A stretch of DNA of 64,000 nucleotides from Oxalobacteraceae bacterium AB_14 (GTDB lineage: Bacteria > Pseudomonadota > Gammaproteobacteria > Burkholderiales > Burkholderiaceae_D): assembly GCA_000381565.1 (NCBI GenBank), contig KB906725.1, positions 277,727 through 341,726 of the forward strand. The letters run 5' to 3'. Of the stretch, positions 44,320 through 56,472 are shown one piece after another; the stretch's first letter is position 1; each line of letters opens with the position of its first letter. The position numbers and the translations under genes are program-made. A model generated the notes under the pieces. It saw only the letters and a program-made list of their open reading frames with translations. It had not been told where the DNA came from and made no database searches.

Positions 44320-44790
44320 ATGGACATCAATATGTCTCTCATCGGTCAGATGATCACCTTCGCGGTGTTGGTCTGGGTTTCGATGAAGTTCGTATTTCCA
44401 TCGCTGAATGCAGCGTTGGATGAGCGTGCCAAGCGTATCGCTGACGGTCTGGCTGCGGCCGACCAAGGCCAGCAAGCGATGGTAGTGGCTGAGAAGCGCG
44501 CCAGCGAAGCGCTGGCAGGTGCACGCGAAGAAGCTTCGCAACGCGTTGCCGACGCTGAAAAGCGCGCGCAACTGGTGGCAGAAGAAATCAAAGCAAATGC
44601 ACAAGCCGAAGCGGACCGCATCATTGCGCAAGCCAAGGCCGACGCCGATCAGCAACTGGCCAAAGCGCGCGACACGCTGCGCGCTCAGGTGGCTGACCTG
44701 GCTGTGAAGGGCGCCGAGCAAATCCTCAAGCGCGAAATCAACGCGTCGGCCCACGCCGATCTGTTGTCGCGCCTGTCTGTCGAGCTGTAA
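44320..44790 (+). CDS. atpF: ATP synthase subunit b
   Basis: 156 residues. One N-terminal membrane helix (about 5-25, [20 protein letters not shown]) and a long Ala/Glu/Lys-rich coiled coil that forms the peripheral stalk. Length equals the proteobacterial norm. Two bases separate it from atpH. Confidence 0.96.
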   Translation: MDINMSLIGQMITFAVLVWVSMKFVFPSLNAALDERAKRIADGLAAADQGQQAMVVAEKRASEALAGAREEASQRVADAEKRAQLVAEEIKANAQAEADRIIAQAKADADQQLAKARDTLRAQVADLAVKGAEQILKREINASAHADLLSRLSVEL

Positions 44791-44792
44791 TC

Positions 44793-45338
44793 ATGGCAGA
44801 AAACGCAACCGTCGCCCGTCCCTACGCGGAAGCTTTGTTCCGCGTAGCCCAAGCAGGTAAGGAATCGTTCAACCTCGCGGCGTGGTCCGAACTGGTGGCC
44901 GAACTGGCCCAGATCGGTGCCCACCCCGAGGTGCAAGCATTCGCCCGCAACCCGAAAGCGTCGGCGAGCGATGTGAGCGCCGCCATTTCGGCACTGGTCA
45001 AGTCGCCGTTGAACACGGAAGCGAAAAACTTCCTGGCGATGCTGGTCGACAATGGCCGTATCAGTCTGCTGCCGGAAATCGGCGCGCAATTCCAGGCGTT
45101 GAAAAACGCCGTGGAAGGTGCGGCAGACGCCGACATCACCAGCGCCTTCGACCTGAGCTCGGCTCAAGTGAGCGAGCTGGTCGCCACGCTGGAGAAGAAA
45201 TTCAGCCGCAAGCTGAACCCGGTCGTGACCGTGGATCCAGCGTTGATCGGTGGCGTGCGCGTCGTTGTTGGCGATCAGGTGCTGGACACGTCGGTCCGCG
45301 CCAAGTTGCAGCAATTGCACGTTGCGCTGGTCGCGTAA
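44793..45338 (+). CDS. atpH: ATP synthase subunit delta
   Basis: 181 residues, links the peripheral stalk to the F1 head. '[15 protein letters not shown]' at the N-terminus and the C-terminal signature [20 protein letters not shown] followed by SVRAKLQQL are diagnostic. Confidence 0.96.
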   Translation: MAENATVARPYAEALFRVAQAGKESFNLAAWSELVAELAQIGAHPEVQAFARNPKASASDVSAAISALVKSPLNTEAKNFLAMLVDNGRISLLPEIGAQFQALKNAVEGAADADITSAFDLSSAQVSELVATLEKKFSRKLNPVVTVDPALIGGVRVVVGDQVLDTSVRAKLQQLHVALVA

Positions 45339-45400
45339 GCGCCGCTTAGAACAGATTCTTCCCCTCGCGCAAGCTGAGAGAAACACTTTTAGGAGTTAGT

Positions 45401-46942
45401 ATGCAACTCAACCCATCTGAAATCAGCGAGCTGATCAAGAGCCGTATCGAAGGCCTTGATGGCGGCGCTGAAGTACGCAACCAAGGCACGGTTATTTCCG
45501 TCGCCGACGGTATCGTCCGCATCCACGGCCTGTCGGACGTGATGCAGGGCGAAATGCTGGAATTCCCTGGTAACACCTTTGGTCTGGCGATGAACCTGGA
45601 GCGTGACTCCGTCGGCGCCGTGATTCTGGGTGCTTACGAGCACATCTCCGAAGGCGACACGGTCAAGTGCACCGGCCGCATTCTGGAAGTGCCGGTCGGT
45701 CCTGAACTGCGTGGCCGTGTGGTCAACGCCCTGGGCCAGCCGATCGACGGCAAGGGCGCCATCGACGCCAAGCTGACCTCGCCAATCGAAAAGATCGCTC
45801 CAGGCGTTATCGCCCGTGAGTCCGTCTCGCAGCCTATGCAGACCGGTCTGAAGTCGATCGACGCGATGGTACCAATCGGCCGTGGCCAGCGCGAGCTGAT
45901 CATTGGCGACCGTCAAACCGGTAAGTCCGCCGTAGCGGTTGATGCGATCATCAACCAAAAAGGCCAGGGCATGACCTGCATCTACGTGGCGATCGGTCAG
46001 AAAGCCTCGACGATCAAAAACATCGTGCGTTCGCTGGAAGCGCATGGCGCGATGGAATACACCATCGTCGTCGCCGCCACCGCGTCGGAATCGGCAGCGA
46101 TGCAATACATCTCGGCCTACTCCGGCTGCACCATGGGCGAGTACTTCCGCGACCGCGGTGAAGACGCCCTGATCGTGTACGATGACCTGTCGAAGCAAGC
46201 AGTTGCCTACCGTCAGATCTCGCTGCTGCTGCGCCGTCCACCAGGCCGCGAAGCCTACCCTGGCGACGTGTTCTACCTGCACAGCCGCCTGCTGGAACGC
46301 GCAGCACGCGTCAACGCCGACTACGTCGAAGCCTTCACCGGCGGCGCGGTCAAAGGCAAGACCGGCTCGCTGACCGCGCTGCCGATCATTGAAACCCAGG
46401 CTGGCGACGTTTCGGCGTTCGTTCCAACCAACGTGATTTCGATTACCGACGGCCAGATCTTCCTGGAAACCTCGCTGTTCAACGCCGGTATCCGTCCTGC
46501 GATTAACGCCGGTATCTCGGTGTCGCGCGTCGGTGGCGCCGCCCAGACCAAGGTCATCAAAAACCTGTCCGGTGGTATCCGTACCGACTTGGCGCAGTAC
46601 CGTGAACTGGCTGCGTTCGCGCAGTTCGCTTCCGACCTGGACGAATCGACCCGCAAGCAGCTGGACCGCGGCGCCCGCGTGACCGAACTGCTGAAGCAGG
46701 CTCAGTACTCGCCGCTGCCGATCTCCCTGATGGCCGCTTCGCTGTTCGCAGTGAACAAGGGCTTCCTGGATGATGTCTCGGTCAAGCAAGTGCTGTCGTT
46801 CGAAGCTGGCCTGCACGGCTACCTGAAGACCAAGCAAGCTGACCTGCTGTCCAAGATTGAAGCATCGAAGCAACTGGACAAAGACGGCGAAGCAGCGCTG
46901 TCGGCCGCCATTGCCGACTTCAAGAAATCCGGCGCATATTAA
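45401..46942 (+). CDS. atpA: ATP synthase subunit alpha
   Basis: 513 residues, the standard length; non-catalytic nucleotide-binding subunit of F1. The P-loop is in [20 protein letters not shown] (near 167-186). The family signature '[22 protein letters not shown]' is intact, including the Ser-x-Arg finger region. AGGAG lies seven bases before the ATG. Confidence 0.98.
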   Translation: MQLNPSEISELIKSRIEGLDGGAEVRNQGTVISVADGIVRIHGLSDVMQGEMLEFPGNTFGLAMNLERDSVGAVILGAYEHISEGDTVKCTGRILEVPVGPELRGRVVNALGQPIDGKGAIDAKLTSPIEKIAPGVIARESVSQPMQTGLKSIDAMVPIGRGQRELIIGDRQTGKSAVAVDAIINQKGQGMTCIYVAIGQKASTIKNIVRSLEAHGAMEYTIVVAATASESAAMQYISAYSGCTMGEYFRDRGEDALIVYDDLSKQAVAYRQISLLLRRPPGREAYPGDVFYLHSRLLERAARVNADYVEAFTGGAVKGKTGSLTALPIIETQAGDVSAFVPTNVISITDGQIFLETSLFNAGIRPAINAGISVSRVGGAAQTKVIKNLSGGIRTDLAQYRELAAFAQFASDLDESTRKQLDRGARVTELLKQAQYSPLPISLMAASLFAVNKGFLDDVSVKQVLSFEAGLHGYLKTKQADLLSKIEASKQLDKDGEAALSAAIADFKKSGAY

Positions 46943-47002
46943 GCTAAACGGCGGTCCCGGCTGAACCCTGGATCGCCTGCAGCGCAGAAGGAGTAAGGAC
47001 TC

Positions 47003-49308
<2,306 letters not shown>

Positions 49309-49368
49309 TCATTGAGTTTCGATTGCGGCCCGGCGCGAGCGGGGCCGCATCACACCGACAGGACACAC

Positions 49369-49791
49369 ATGGCAAACACTATACACGTGGACGTGGTTTC
49401 CGCCGAGGAGTTGATCTACTCGGGCGAGGCCGAATTCGTCGCGTTGCCGGGCGAGCAGGGCGAGCTGGGGATCTATCCCAAGCACACGCCTTTGATCACC
49501 CGCATCCGTCCGGGCGCGGTGCGCATCCAGGTACCAGGTCAAGCCGAGGAAGAATTTGTCTTCGTCGCGGGCGGCCTGCTGGAAGTGCAGCCGGGCGCCG
49601 TGACGGTGCTGGCGGATACCGCGATTCGCGGCAAGGATCTGGACGAAGCCAAAGCAACGGCGGCCAAGAAACGTGCCGAAGAAGCGCTGGCGAACAACTC
49701 GTCCGGTATCGACTACGCGAAAGCGCAAGCCGAACTGGCAGCGGCCATCGGCCAGCTGGCGGCGATCGCCAAGCTGCGCGCCAAGCACTAA
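49369..49791 (+). CDS. atpC: ATP synthase subunit epsilon
   Basis: 140 residues from the ATG giving [20 protein letters not shown]; the frame extends upstream but that part lacks similarity. N-terminal beta sandwich, then a C-terminal helical hairpin that can insert into F1 and inhibit ATP hydrolysis. Last gene of the operon, followed by a strong terminator. Confidence 0.96.
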   Translation: MANTIHVDVVSAEELIYSGEAEFVALPGEQGELGIYPKHTPLITRIRPGAVRIQVPGQAEEEFVFVAGGLLEVQPGAVTVLADTAIRGKDLDEAKATAAKKRAEEALANNSSGIDYAKAQAELAAAIGQLAAIAKLRAKH

Positions 49792-49811
49792 GCAACGCAT
49801 AGCATCACAGC

Positions 49812-49840
49812 AAAAAGGCAGCCCAGGCTGCCTTTTTTTA
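49812..49840 (+). terminator. terminator of the atp operon
   Basis: AAAAAGGCAGCC-CA-GGCTGCCTTTTTTT. The A-tract on the other side lets it also end transcripts arriving from the minus-strand T6SS island. Confidence 0.95.
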
Positions 49841-49874
49841 TTGCGGGTGTGCGTCTGCCGCTTGCCCGACTTTG

Positions 49875-50442
49875 TCACGCCACCATTTTCTCCAGCTCAT
49901 CCTGGAAAATCCCCGGCTCGCCCAAGGCAAGAGCGAGGGTTAAGTTGTCAACCCAGATATATTCCACCGCCGCGGTCTGCGCGTCGGCTTTTTTCGGCGC
50001 AACTGGCCGGGATGGCGTCTTCTCCAGCTCCTGCTCATGGATGCTCTTGCGGATGATGAAGCCCTGCTGCGGATAATAGCTGCGCCGCAGGATGTAGCCG
50101 CCGCCTTCGCGCCGGGTGGACGTCTGCGTTGTGATCAGAGCGCTGCGCATGTCGGCGGTGTCGCTGTCCGTCATGAGCGGGAATGGCGTATCGTACTTGG
50201 CCTGCTCGACCAAATCTTCCTCTTCCTTGGTCAGGGTTTCGCCTTTCCGTTGCTTCTCCTGGGCCGCCTCGATTTTTTGCCCGAGGGCGAAGACCTTCTT
50301 ATCGAATTTAGTCCGTTGCCCTTCCTTCTTGGCCTTGACGTCCGCCATTTGCTTGCGCTTGTCGAACTCGGTCACCGCGCCGGCCAGATAGAAGCCGGCC
50401 AGCGAGTCGTGTACGTAGTCGTCGAAGAAGCGCATCACCTCC
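49875..50442 (-). pseudogene. C-terminal part of the DUF2235 T6SS effector, cut off by a transposon
   Basis: About 187 residues, starting after the transposon border with EVMRFFDDYVHDSLAGFYLA and ending TLALALGEPGIFQDELEKMV. The 'FFDDYVHDSLAGF' block is what normally follows the last residues of the N-terminal piece (HEPLPAEV). Deleting the transposon 50443-53895 plus one 5-bp duplication fuses both pieces in frame into a protein of about 723 residues. An AGGAGG and GTG/ATG happen to precede this part, so a short C-terminal protein could still be made. Confidence 0.8.
50438..50442 (+). repeat. target-site duplication of the transposon, left copy
   Basis: CCTCC, repeated at 53896-53900. The next two outer bases also agree by chance with the CA of the element's right end. 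Confidence 0.8.
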
Positions 50443-50616
50443 TGTTACGTCCTTTGAAATCCGAGGGTCACCAGTGCGCCAATTCCCACGTTTTTCCAGG
50501 GCGACCATTGAACGCGCACCCATGACAGCATGGGATGTAGCGTAAAAAAGATAGGCCAGTACTCCTCTGATATCGTGTTAGTTCTCACACAAAACACATA
50601 CCATCGGGACCGGCCT

Positions 50617-51153
50617 ATGCATCGAATTCTATCTGTAAATCCTTCGTTACCCCAACATATCGATCAAATGGCGCGTGCGCCGGAAGTCTATCGGCCGTTC
50701 GCTTGCCCGCATTGCGGTATGGCCGGTCTCTGGCTGCACGGCTTTTACGAGCGCAAACCGGACCGCGATGGTGCTGCCGCCGCCTCGCTCAATCCGGTCC
50801 GGGTGACACGCTTTTGCTGCAGCCCATGCGGACGTACCTGTTCGCGTTTGCCGCTGTGCATCGCGCCGCGTCGCTGGCACCCGTGGGCCAAACAGCAGCG
50901 GGTTCTGCTGGACCTGTTGGCCGGCGCTTCGTTACGCGGCGCGGCCATGTGCGCCGGCGTCGCACACCACACTGCGCGCCGCTGGCGCGACTGGATGCAC
51001 GCCTGCACGTCGACACTTTCCTTCGTCCTGCGCAGCCGCTTCCCAGAACTGGGGCGCGGTGGCGACGGTCCCCGCTTCTGGACGGCTTGCATGGCCGCGA
51101 TGTCGCTGGCCGAAGCGATGGCATGGGCAGATCGGGAAATATCCGTCCCATGA
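50617..51153 (+). CDS. transposon zinc-ribbon/HTH protein
   Basis: 178 residues from the ATG giving MHRILSVNPSLPQHIDQMAR. Two Cys pairs (FACPHCGMAG and FCCSPCGRTC) make a zinc ribbon, and the middle part (QQRVLLDLLAGASLRGAAMC, TARRWRDWMHAC) looks like a helix-turn-helix. Such proteins accompany some IS and Mu-like transposons as target or end-binding factors. Its exact role here is unknown. Confidence 0.65.
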   Translation: MHRILSVNPSLPQHIDQMARAPEVYRPFACPHCGMAGLWLHGFYERKPDRDGAAAASLNPVRVTRFCCSPCGRTCSRLPLCIAPRRWHPWAKQQRVLLDLLAGASLRGAAMCAGVAHHTARRWRDWMHACTSTLSFVLRSRFPELGRGGDGPRFWTACMAAMSLAEAMAWADREISVP

Positions 51154-51281
51154 AACGCTGACCCGAAACCACCAGGAGACAGGTTCCGCCACGCAAATTA
51201 CCCAACCCACACACTTTGCCCACTGCCGCCGGTAGCCGATATCGGTTTCCATGAAAGCTCCCGAACTCAACAGGAGCACCC

Positions 51282-52604
51282 ATGAAACAGATCGATCCGA
51301 CCGCCTTGTTCCGCCTATCCGTGCTGGGGCCGCTGGTCAGCCGCGAGCGCCTCGAACGCGGCGAACTGCAGCGCACCCTGCGCGAACTGGCCCAGCGCCA
51401 ATACGCGATCCCCAACTCGCGCCGCACCTACCTGGGCGAGAAGACCATCGAAAGCTGGCTCTACAAGTACCGGCGCGAGGGCATCGACGGCCTGGCGCCG
51501 AAAACGAGGATAGACCGCGGCCGCTCCAAGATCGCGCCCGCCCTCCAGGAAGCCATCGTCGCAGCCAAACGCGACAACCCGCGCAGGTCGATCCGCCAGA
51601 TCCGCCAACTGCTGCAAACGAGCGGCGAAGCGGCCAGGGACAGCCTGTCGCGCTCGGCGATCCACCGCCTGCTGGCTGGCCACGGTATAGCGCGCATGAG
51701 TGGTTCATCGAGTCAGCCCGAGGAGAAGCGCAGCTTCGTGGCCGAGTCGGCCGGCGCGATCTGGTACGGCGACGTCATGCACGGGCCGCGCGTCATCGTC
51801 GACGGCAAGCCGCGCAAGGTCTATCTGGTATCGCTGTTCGACGACGCCTCGCGCCTGGTAACGCATAGCGCCTTCTGCCTGGGCGAGACCGCGCTCGACA
51901 TCGAGGGGGTGCTCAAGCAGGCGCTGCTCAAGCGTGGCCGGCCGATCAAGCTGGTGGTCGACAACGGCGCCGCCTACAAGGCCGGCACACTGCAGGCGCT
52001 GTGCGCGCGGCTGGAGATCCACGTCATTTACTGCCGCCCGTACCAGCCGGCCGGCAAAGGCAAGATCGAGCGCTGGCATCGCACCGTGCGCGACCAGTTC
52101 CTGAGCGAACTCGACGCCGCCCGCATCGGCGACCTGGCCGACCTGAACGCGCGCCTGTGGGCCTGGCTCGAAGGTATCTACCACCGCACGCCGCACGAGG
52201 GCCTGGCCGGGTTGACGCCGCTGGCGCGCTACCAGCAGGATCTGCCGAAGATCCGACCGTTGGGCCAGTTAGCGGCGCAGCTCGACGCCATGTTCCACCA
52301 CCGGATCAAGCGCTACGTGCGCAAGGACGGCACGGTGTCGTATCTGGGCGCCAGATTCGAGGTGCCCTACGAGCTGGCCGGCAAGACGGTGCGACTGGTG
52401 GTTGACCCGCATGCCGGCGTGGTGGTCGGCGTCGAGAACGAAGCCGGCGCAATGCTGGGCTTGGCCACCAGGCTGGACGCGCATGCTAACCTGCACCGCG
52501 TTCGGCGCAAACCCGATCCGGAACCGCCGGCACCGGGTCCGCGCAGCGGCCCCAACCTGGTCGAGATGGCGCTCGCGCGGTACCACGGCAAGAAGGGGGA
52601 TTGA
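51282..52604 (+). CDS. DDE (rve-type) transposase, TniA/Mu-like
   Basis: 440 residues. N-terminal winged-helix regions (TIESWLYKYRREGIDGLAPK) are followed by the integrase core with D in AIWYGDVMHGPR, D in KLVVDNGAAYKAG and E in GKGKIERWHRTVRDQFL, and a Mu-C-type beta barrel (VSYLGARFEVPYELAGKTVR). It cuts and joins the TGT…ACA ends. AACAGGAG lies upstream of the ATG. The ATPase gene starts two bases after its stop. Confidence 0.92.
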   Translation: MKQIDPTALFRLSVLGPLVSRERLERGELQRTLRELAQRQYAIPNSRRTYLGEKTIESWLYKYRREGIDGLAPKTRIDRGRSKIAPALQEAIVAAKRDNPRRSIRQIRQLLQTSGEAARDSLSRSAIHRLLAGHGIARMSGSSSQPEEKRSFVAESAGAIWYGDVMHGPRVIVDGKPRKVYLVSLFDDASRLVTHSAFCLGETALDIEGVLKQALLKRGRPIKLVVDNGAAYKAGTLQALCARLEIHVIYCRPYQPAGKGKIERWHRTVRDQFLSELDAARIGDLADLNARLWAWLEGIYHRTPHEGLAGLTPLARYQQDLPKIRPLGQLAAQLDAMFHHRIKRYVRKDGTVSYLGARFEVPYELAGKTVRLVVDPHAGVVVGVENEAGAMLGLATRLDAHANLHRVRRKPDPEPPAPGPRSGPNLVEMALARYHGKKGD

Positions 52605-52606
52605 GC

Positions 52607-53401
52607 ATGTACCTCCAACACTTCGGACTGCGCCACCCGCCGCTGGGCAAGGAAGGCAAGGACCTGTGGGACGATGGTGCGCTGGCGCAACTGTCCGAAC
52701 GCTTCAACTGGCTGCTGCAGGCGCCCGGTGTCGGGCTCATCACCGGCGAACCCGGGGTAGGCAAGACGGCGGCGCTGCGCAGCCTGAGCGACACCCTCAA
52801 CCCGCACCGCTACCAGGTCGTCTACCAGCCCGAGACCGACTTCGGACGGCTCGACCTGTACCGCAGCCTGGCCGGCGCGCTGGGCATCGAGCCATCCTAC
52901 CGGCGCGCGCAGCTGTGGCGTGACATCAAGCAACGCATCGCCGAGATGGTCGACGGCAAGCAGTTGCTGCCGGTGTGGATCATCGACGAGGCGCAGAACC
53001 TGCCGGTCGAGTTCTTCCGCGACCTGCCCGCGTTCCTGAACTTCGCGTTCGACGCGCGCGATCTGATCACCGTATGGCTGGTGGGCCATCCCGGCCTGGC
53101 GCAAACGCTCGAACGCGCGCCCTATGCGGCCTTGCACGGGCGCATCGCCGCGCGGGTGCAACTGAAGCCCGTCGTCGAGCGCGAGCGCTTCGCATTGTTG
53201 ATCGGCCATGCCCTCAAGGCCTCCGGCTGCCAGCATACCCTGCTGGCCGATTCCGGCATGGAAGTGTTGCGCCAGGCATCGAAGGGCTTGCCGCGCATCG
53301 CCGGGCGGATCTTGCACACCGCCATGCGGCTGGCGGTGCCCAAAGGATTGAATCATCTGCCGGACGACCTGCTGCAACAAGCCATTGAGGAGCTCAGATG
53401 A
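52607..53401 (+). CDS. AAA ATPase, TniB/ExeA-like transposition protein
   Basis: 264 residues from the ATG, with AAGGGGGA at the right distance; a TTG two codons earlier overlaps the transposase stop. Walker A is in GLITGEPGVGKTAALRSLSD, Walker B in LPVWIIDEAQNLPVEF, and the sensor region 'LVGHPGLAQTLER' fits the ExeA/TniB group. It is expected to select targets and activate the transposase. Its stop overlaps the next small ORF (ATGA). Confidence 0.9.
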   Translation: MYLQHFGLRHPPLGKEGKDLWDDGALAQLSERFNWLLQAPGVGLITGEPGVGKTAALRSLSDTLNPHRYQVVYQPETDFGRLDLYRSLAGALGIEPSYRRAQLWRDIKQRIAEMVDGKQLLPVWIIDEAQNLPVEFFRDLPAFLNFAFDARDLITVWLVGHPGLAQTLERAPYAALHGRIAARVQLKPVVERERFALLIGHALKASGCQHTLLADSGMEVLRQASKGLPRIAGRILHTAMRLAVPKGLNHLPDDLLQQAIEELR

Positions 53402-53595
53402 AACCGAACCAGCACCGCAGGATCCCGCGTGACTTGAGTGACGAAGGGGCAGCTACGCTGGTCCAGTTCCTGCGCAAACTCACACGCGATTGCGAAATGC
53501 AATATGCGGTTCAGATCAGGCGGCACGAGGAGGCGGCGCCGCGCGGCCTTTACGACCCAGAGCAGCCCTGGAAATACCCAAACGAACCATTCTGA
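53398..53595 (+). CDS. small transposon protein, 65 residues
   Basis: Translationally coupled to the ATPase by an ATGA overlap. KPNQHRRIPRDLSDEGAATL then VQFLRKLTRDCEMQYAVQIR, a basic, helical protein ending near PEQPWKYPNEPF. Function unknown. The ~300 bases after it up to the transposon end hold no gene. Confidence 0.6.
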   Translation: MKPNQHRRIPRDLSDEGAATLVQFLRKLTRDCEMQYAVQIRRHEEAAPRGLYDPEQPWKYPNEPF

Positions 53596-53895
53596 CCCAA
53601 GAACGCCAGCAGGCTTGGTCTTGCTTCTGCAGGCCCTGCCTGTCGGCGTTCGATCCATCGGCGGGGGCGAATTGATCCGAGCGAAGGCGAGCTCGCCCGT
53701 TCATGGCGCGTCCCGCGCCTGCCCGACGCTCCGCCAGAGCGACCGGCCACCGGCAACAATGCCGACCGGCTCCATACCTCGGCCAACCCACGCTCAACGG
53801 CGGCAACGCTCTACCTACGCAAGAGTGGGACGTTCCCGGTTTCCCGCCCTGGAATAGGGTGAACCGAGGCTCCTAAAATACTGCGGTGCGTAACA

Positions 53896-53900
53896 CCTCC
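53896..53900 (+). repeat. target-site duplication of the transposon, right copy
   Basis: CCTCC, matching 50438-50442. Confidence 0.8.
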
Positions 53901-55504
53901 GCCGGCAGCGGCTCGTGTTGATCGAAAATCCCCATGGCCCAGCGTTCCCATGAATCCAACGGCGTGCCTTGCTGGGCCCGGTAGTATTGCCACTGGTTGA
54001 TGCGGGACAGGTCCTTGGGATCGTAGGGCGTCGGGTCGTCGGGGCTTCTGGGTGCCGTGATGTGGCTTCTCAGTCGCACGGCTTCCAGATCGCCGATGAG
54101 CATCTTGTTACTGCTTCGCAGGTCTTCTTGCGCCTGGGGGCTTGAAGCCTTGAAGCTGGCTGTGCTTTCCAGCGTGGTCAAGCGAGCCGCGCGCCAACGG
54201 TAATACAGTTCCATATGCCCTTTGATGAGATGGCCATCGTCGCCAAGCTCATCGGAGTATGCGTTCCAGACGGAGGCGAGTTCAGCGCTCACCACGAAAT
54301 CGTCCTGAATGGTTATTTCAAGTTCGCTGAACGGCCGCAGTGGCACGCCGGCCAAGCGCGCTGCCTTGAACATATGCGCTAATGGAATCTGCGAGAGCAT
54401 GGCCGACTGCGCGCCGCGTCCTTTGCCGTATTCTCCCGGCGCGTAGCCGCCGCCGACATCGGAGTGCATGCCGGGGAAATAGACCTCAACGAAGTCGCCG
54501 CCTGTGCACTCCAATTGTGTGACAGGAAAATTCATGCGCTGTTCGTGCGCGGCGATATAGTGCCTGCCTCCCTTCACGCATTCGGGCAATGGCAGGAGCA
54601 GCTTCTTGGCCCAGGCCCAATGGCCGTCGAAAAAGACGCGCGGCACCGGGGTCGTGCGTCCGGCCGAATCCGACATGCCGACCGTGGCCACGACGTCGAA
54701 CACGCCGAGAAAATCGATACTGGTGGGGATGCCAATCAGCTTGCCATCACTCAGCAATTCCGAGAGAAAATGGCAGAAAGCGGTCGCCTCGGCCGCGCCA
54801 CGCGAAAAGCCGAAAACCGATACCGTGAGCGATGGAATAGTCGGTTTAGGTTTGCTCGCCAGCTTTGCCCTCAAATTTTGAAGATGAGGTTCGAACCAGT
54901 CCAGGTGCGTTTTGCGATTGTGCCGTTTGTTCTCGGCGTCCCACTCTGTCTGGCCTACTTCATTCTCGTAGGCTTGGGCTAATCGTCCCGTTTCCTTAGG
55001 TGAAAACAGAACCTTATCGTCATGGCTCGTCCGATGAAGCGAGTTAAGTACTTGAAACAGAGCCCATATGATTCGCGCCTGCCCGCCTTTGGCAAAGGCC
55101 TTGCCGTCGTCCGTCTCGGTTGGTTCACCTATCTCCGGGAAGGGCGTCCCCACGCCGGCAATATAATATGGGAAATAGCCGCTTCCCGTTTTATCGTCTG
55201 GAAATGCTTGAAATAGCCTTGCCACGTTGCTGTGGCTAAATTCCTCAGACTTTAGCTCCCTACTTAAAACCGGAGCTTGCTTTTTGGTACTTGGGTCAAT
55301 TAACCCTGTGCGCTTTCCATTCCTGTCTCGCTCCAGGTTGTTGTTCGTGCCGTCAAAGAACAAGCCGGCACGTACAGGAATACTGCAGGGAAGGTCAGAC
55401 TTCGTGGGGCAAGCGGCCATTGCGATCGTCGACTGTTCTTGATGTGATGGCTTCAGAAAGATGTCCACAGGATATGATGCTTTTGCGGGAGTAGCTTCGA
55501 TCAT
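53896..55504 (-). pseudogene. N-terminal part of a DUF2235 (Tle1-like) T6SS phospholipase effector
   Basis: 536 original codons followed by a few transposon-encoded residues (…PAEV then LRTAVF, stop at 53873). DUF2235 landmarks are RAGLFFDGTNNNLERD, the lipase nucleophile in VSVFGFSRGAAEATAFCHFL (GxSxG), IDFLGVFDVVATVG and EVYFPGMHSDVGGGYAPGEY with catalytic Asp/His candidates. Tle1-family effectors hydrolyse phospholipids of rival cells. The start overlaps the stop of the upstream immunity-type gene (ATGA). The C-terminal quarter is displaced 3.45 kb away, so activity is doubtful. Confidence 0.85.
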
Positions 55505-55968
55505 GGCTGTTTTGAAGAAGAGGGGTCGTTAGGATTACCAACATGGCGAATCGGAAAGTCAGAGGCGCGGGGACCATTCAGACTGACGACAACACGCACT
55601 TCGTCATTCGGGAAAAAAACCATATAGATGTCACCAGGTCTTTCGTATTTTTCGATTTCCACCACTTTTTCTTTCACGATGTGCTGGTGTCCCTCAGGCA
55701 TATCCCAGCGCACCAACACCTTCATCCCTGGATACCACATATCTGGAATGGAAGTGCAACAGATGTTGGCGATGCCCGCTCCCCAACGGGACATACCTCC
55801 CCCGCCCGCACCGTCAACCGAGGCGGAATAAATGAAATTACCGGTGTGGTTCACAATGCCGACTTGAGCAGGGGACCTGTCGCTCGTTTGCGCCTGCGAT
55901 TGACGCAGTGCGCACCCCGAGATGGCTACGGCCATGGATATGGCGAATAAGTATGCAAATCGTTTCAT
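55501..55968 (-). CDS. DUF3304 lipoprotein, probable effector immunity protein (copy b)
   Basis: 155 residues from the ATG giving MKRFAYLFAISMAVAISGCA, a signal peptide with lipobox (AISGC). The mature part has the DUF3304 pattern QVGIVNHTGNFIYSASVDGA, 'WGAGIANICCTSIPDMWYPGMKVLVRW'. DUF3304 lipoproteins are found beside Tle1-like effectors and are thought to be their periplasmic immunity proteins; here that is inferred from position. The stop overlaps the effector start, implying coupled synthesis. Confidence 0.85.
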   Translation of the reverse strand: MKRFAYLFAISMAVAISGCALRQSQAQTSDRSPAQVGIVNHTGNFIYSASVDGAGGGGMSRWGAGIANICCTSIPDMWYPGMKVLVRWDMPEGHQHIVKEKVVEIEKYERPGDIYMVFFPNDEVRVVVSLNGPRASDFPIRHVGNPNDPSSSKQP

Positions 55969-56002
55969 CTTTTGTACCTTCTTCAATGCGCTTATGGTTG
56001 TA

Positions 56003-56455
56003 TCAGTTGAACTCGCCAGGATTGCCAACATGGCGAATTGGATACTCGGGATTACCCGGCCCAACAGGGCTGACCACAACACGGACCTCGTCGCTCGGGA
56101 AAAAGTGCATGTAGATGCTACCCGGGCTCTCGTATTTTTCAACATCCACCATTTTTTCTTTGATGACATCTTGAATGCCAATCGGCATGTTCCAACGCAC
56201 TAAAACCTTCATGCCTGGATACCACACACGTGGGATTGAAGTGCAGCAGATATTGGCGATGCCCGCCCCCCAACATGCCATATTTCCCCCGCCTGCACCA
56301 TCAACCGAGGCGGAATAAATGAAATTACCGGTGTGGTTAACAATGCCGACCTGAGCAGTGGCTCTATCACTCGCTTGCGCCTGCGATTGACGTAGCGCGC
56401 ACCCCGAGACAGCTACCGCTAAGGCTATGGTGAATAAGTGTATAAATCGTTTCAT
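56003..56455 (-). CDS. DUF3304 lipoprotein, probable effector immunity protein (copy a)
   Basis: 150 residues. It is a close paralogue of the neighbouring copy: signal peptide and lipobox (AVSGCALRQSQAQ) and the first ~80 mature residues are nearly identical, and divergence rises towards the C-terminus. This points to a recent tandem duplication. Eighteen bases separate it from the DUF4123 gene upstream. Role as for copy b. Confidence 0.85.
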   Translation of the reverse strand: MKRFIHLFTIALAVAVSGCALRQSQAQASDRATAQVGIVNHTGNFIYSASVDGAGGGNMACWGAGIANICCTSIPRVWYPGMKVLVRWNMPIGIQDVIKEKMVDVEKYESPGSIYMHFFPSDEVRVVVSPVGPGNPEYPIRHVGNPGEFN

Positions 56456-56472
56456 TTTTTAGCTCTGCGGCC

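Larger units (their letters stand above)
50443..53895 (+). mobile_element. four-gene transposon of the TniA/TniB (Mu-like) type
   Basis: 3453 bp. Ends read TGTTACGTCC on the left and TGTTACGCAC on the reverse complement of the right, i.e. the 5'-TGT…ACA-3' form of Mu/Tn552/Tn5053-like elements. Both ends also share subterminal blocks (CCGAGGGTCACC against CCTCGGTTCACC; TTCCAGGGCG on both sides). A 5-bp duplication flanks it. It carries a zinc-ribbon/HTH protein, an rve-type transposase, an AAA ATPase and a small ORF in one direction. Not matched to a named element from memory. Confidence 0.88.
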
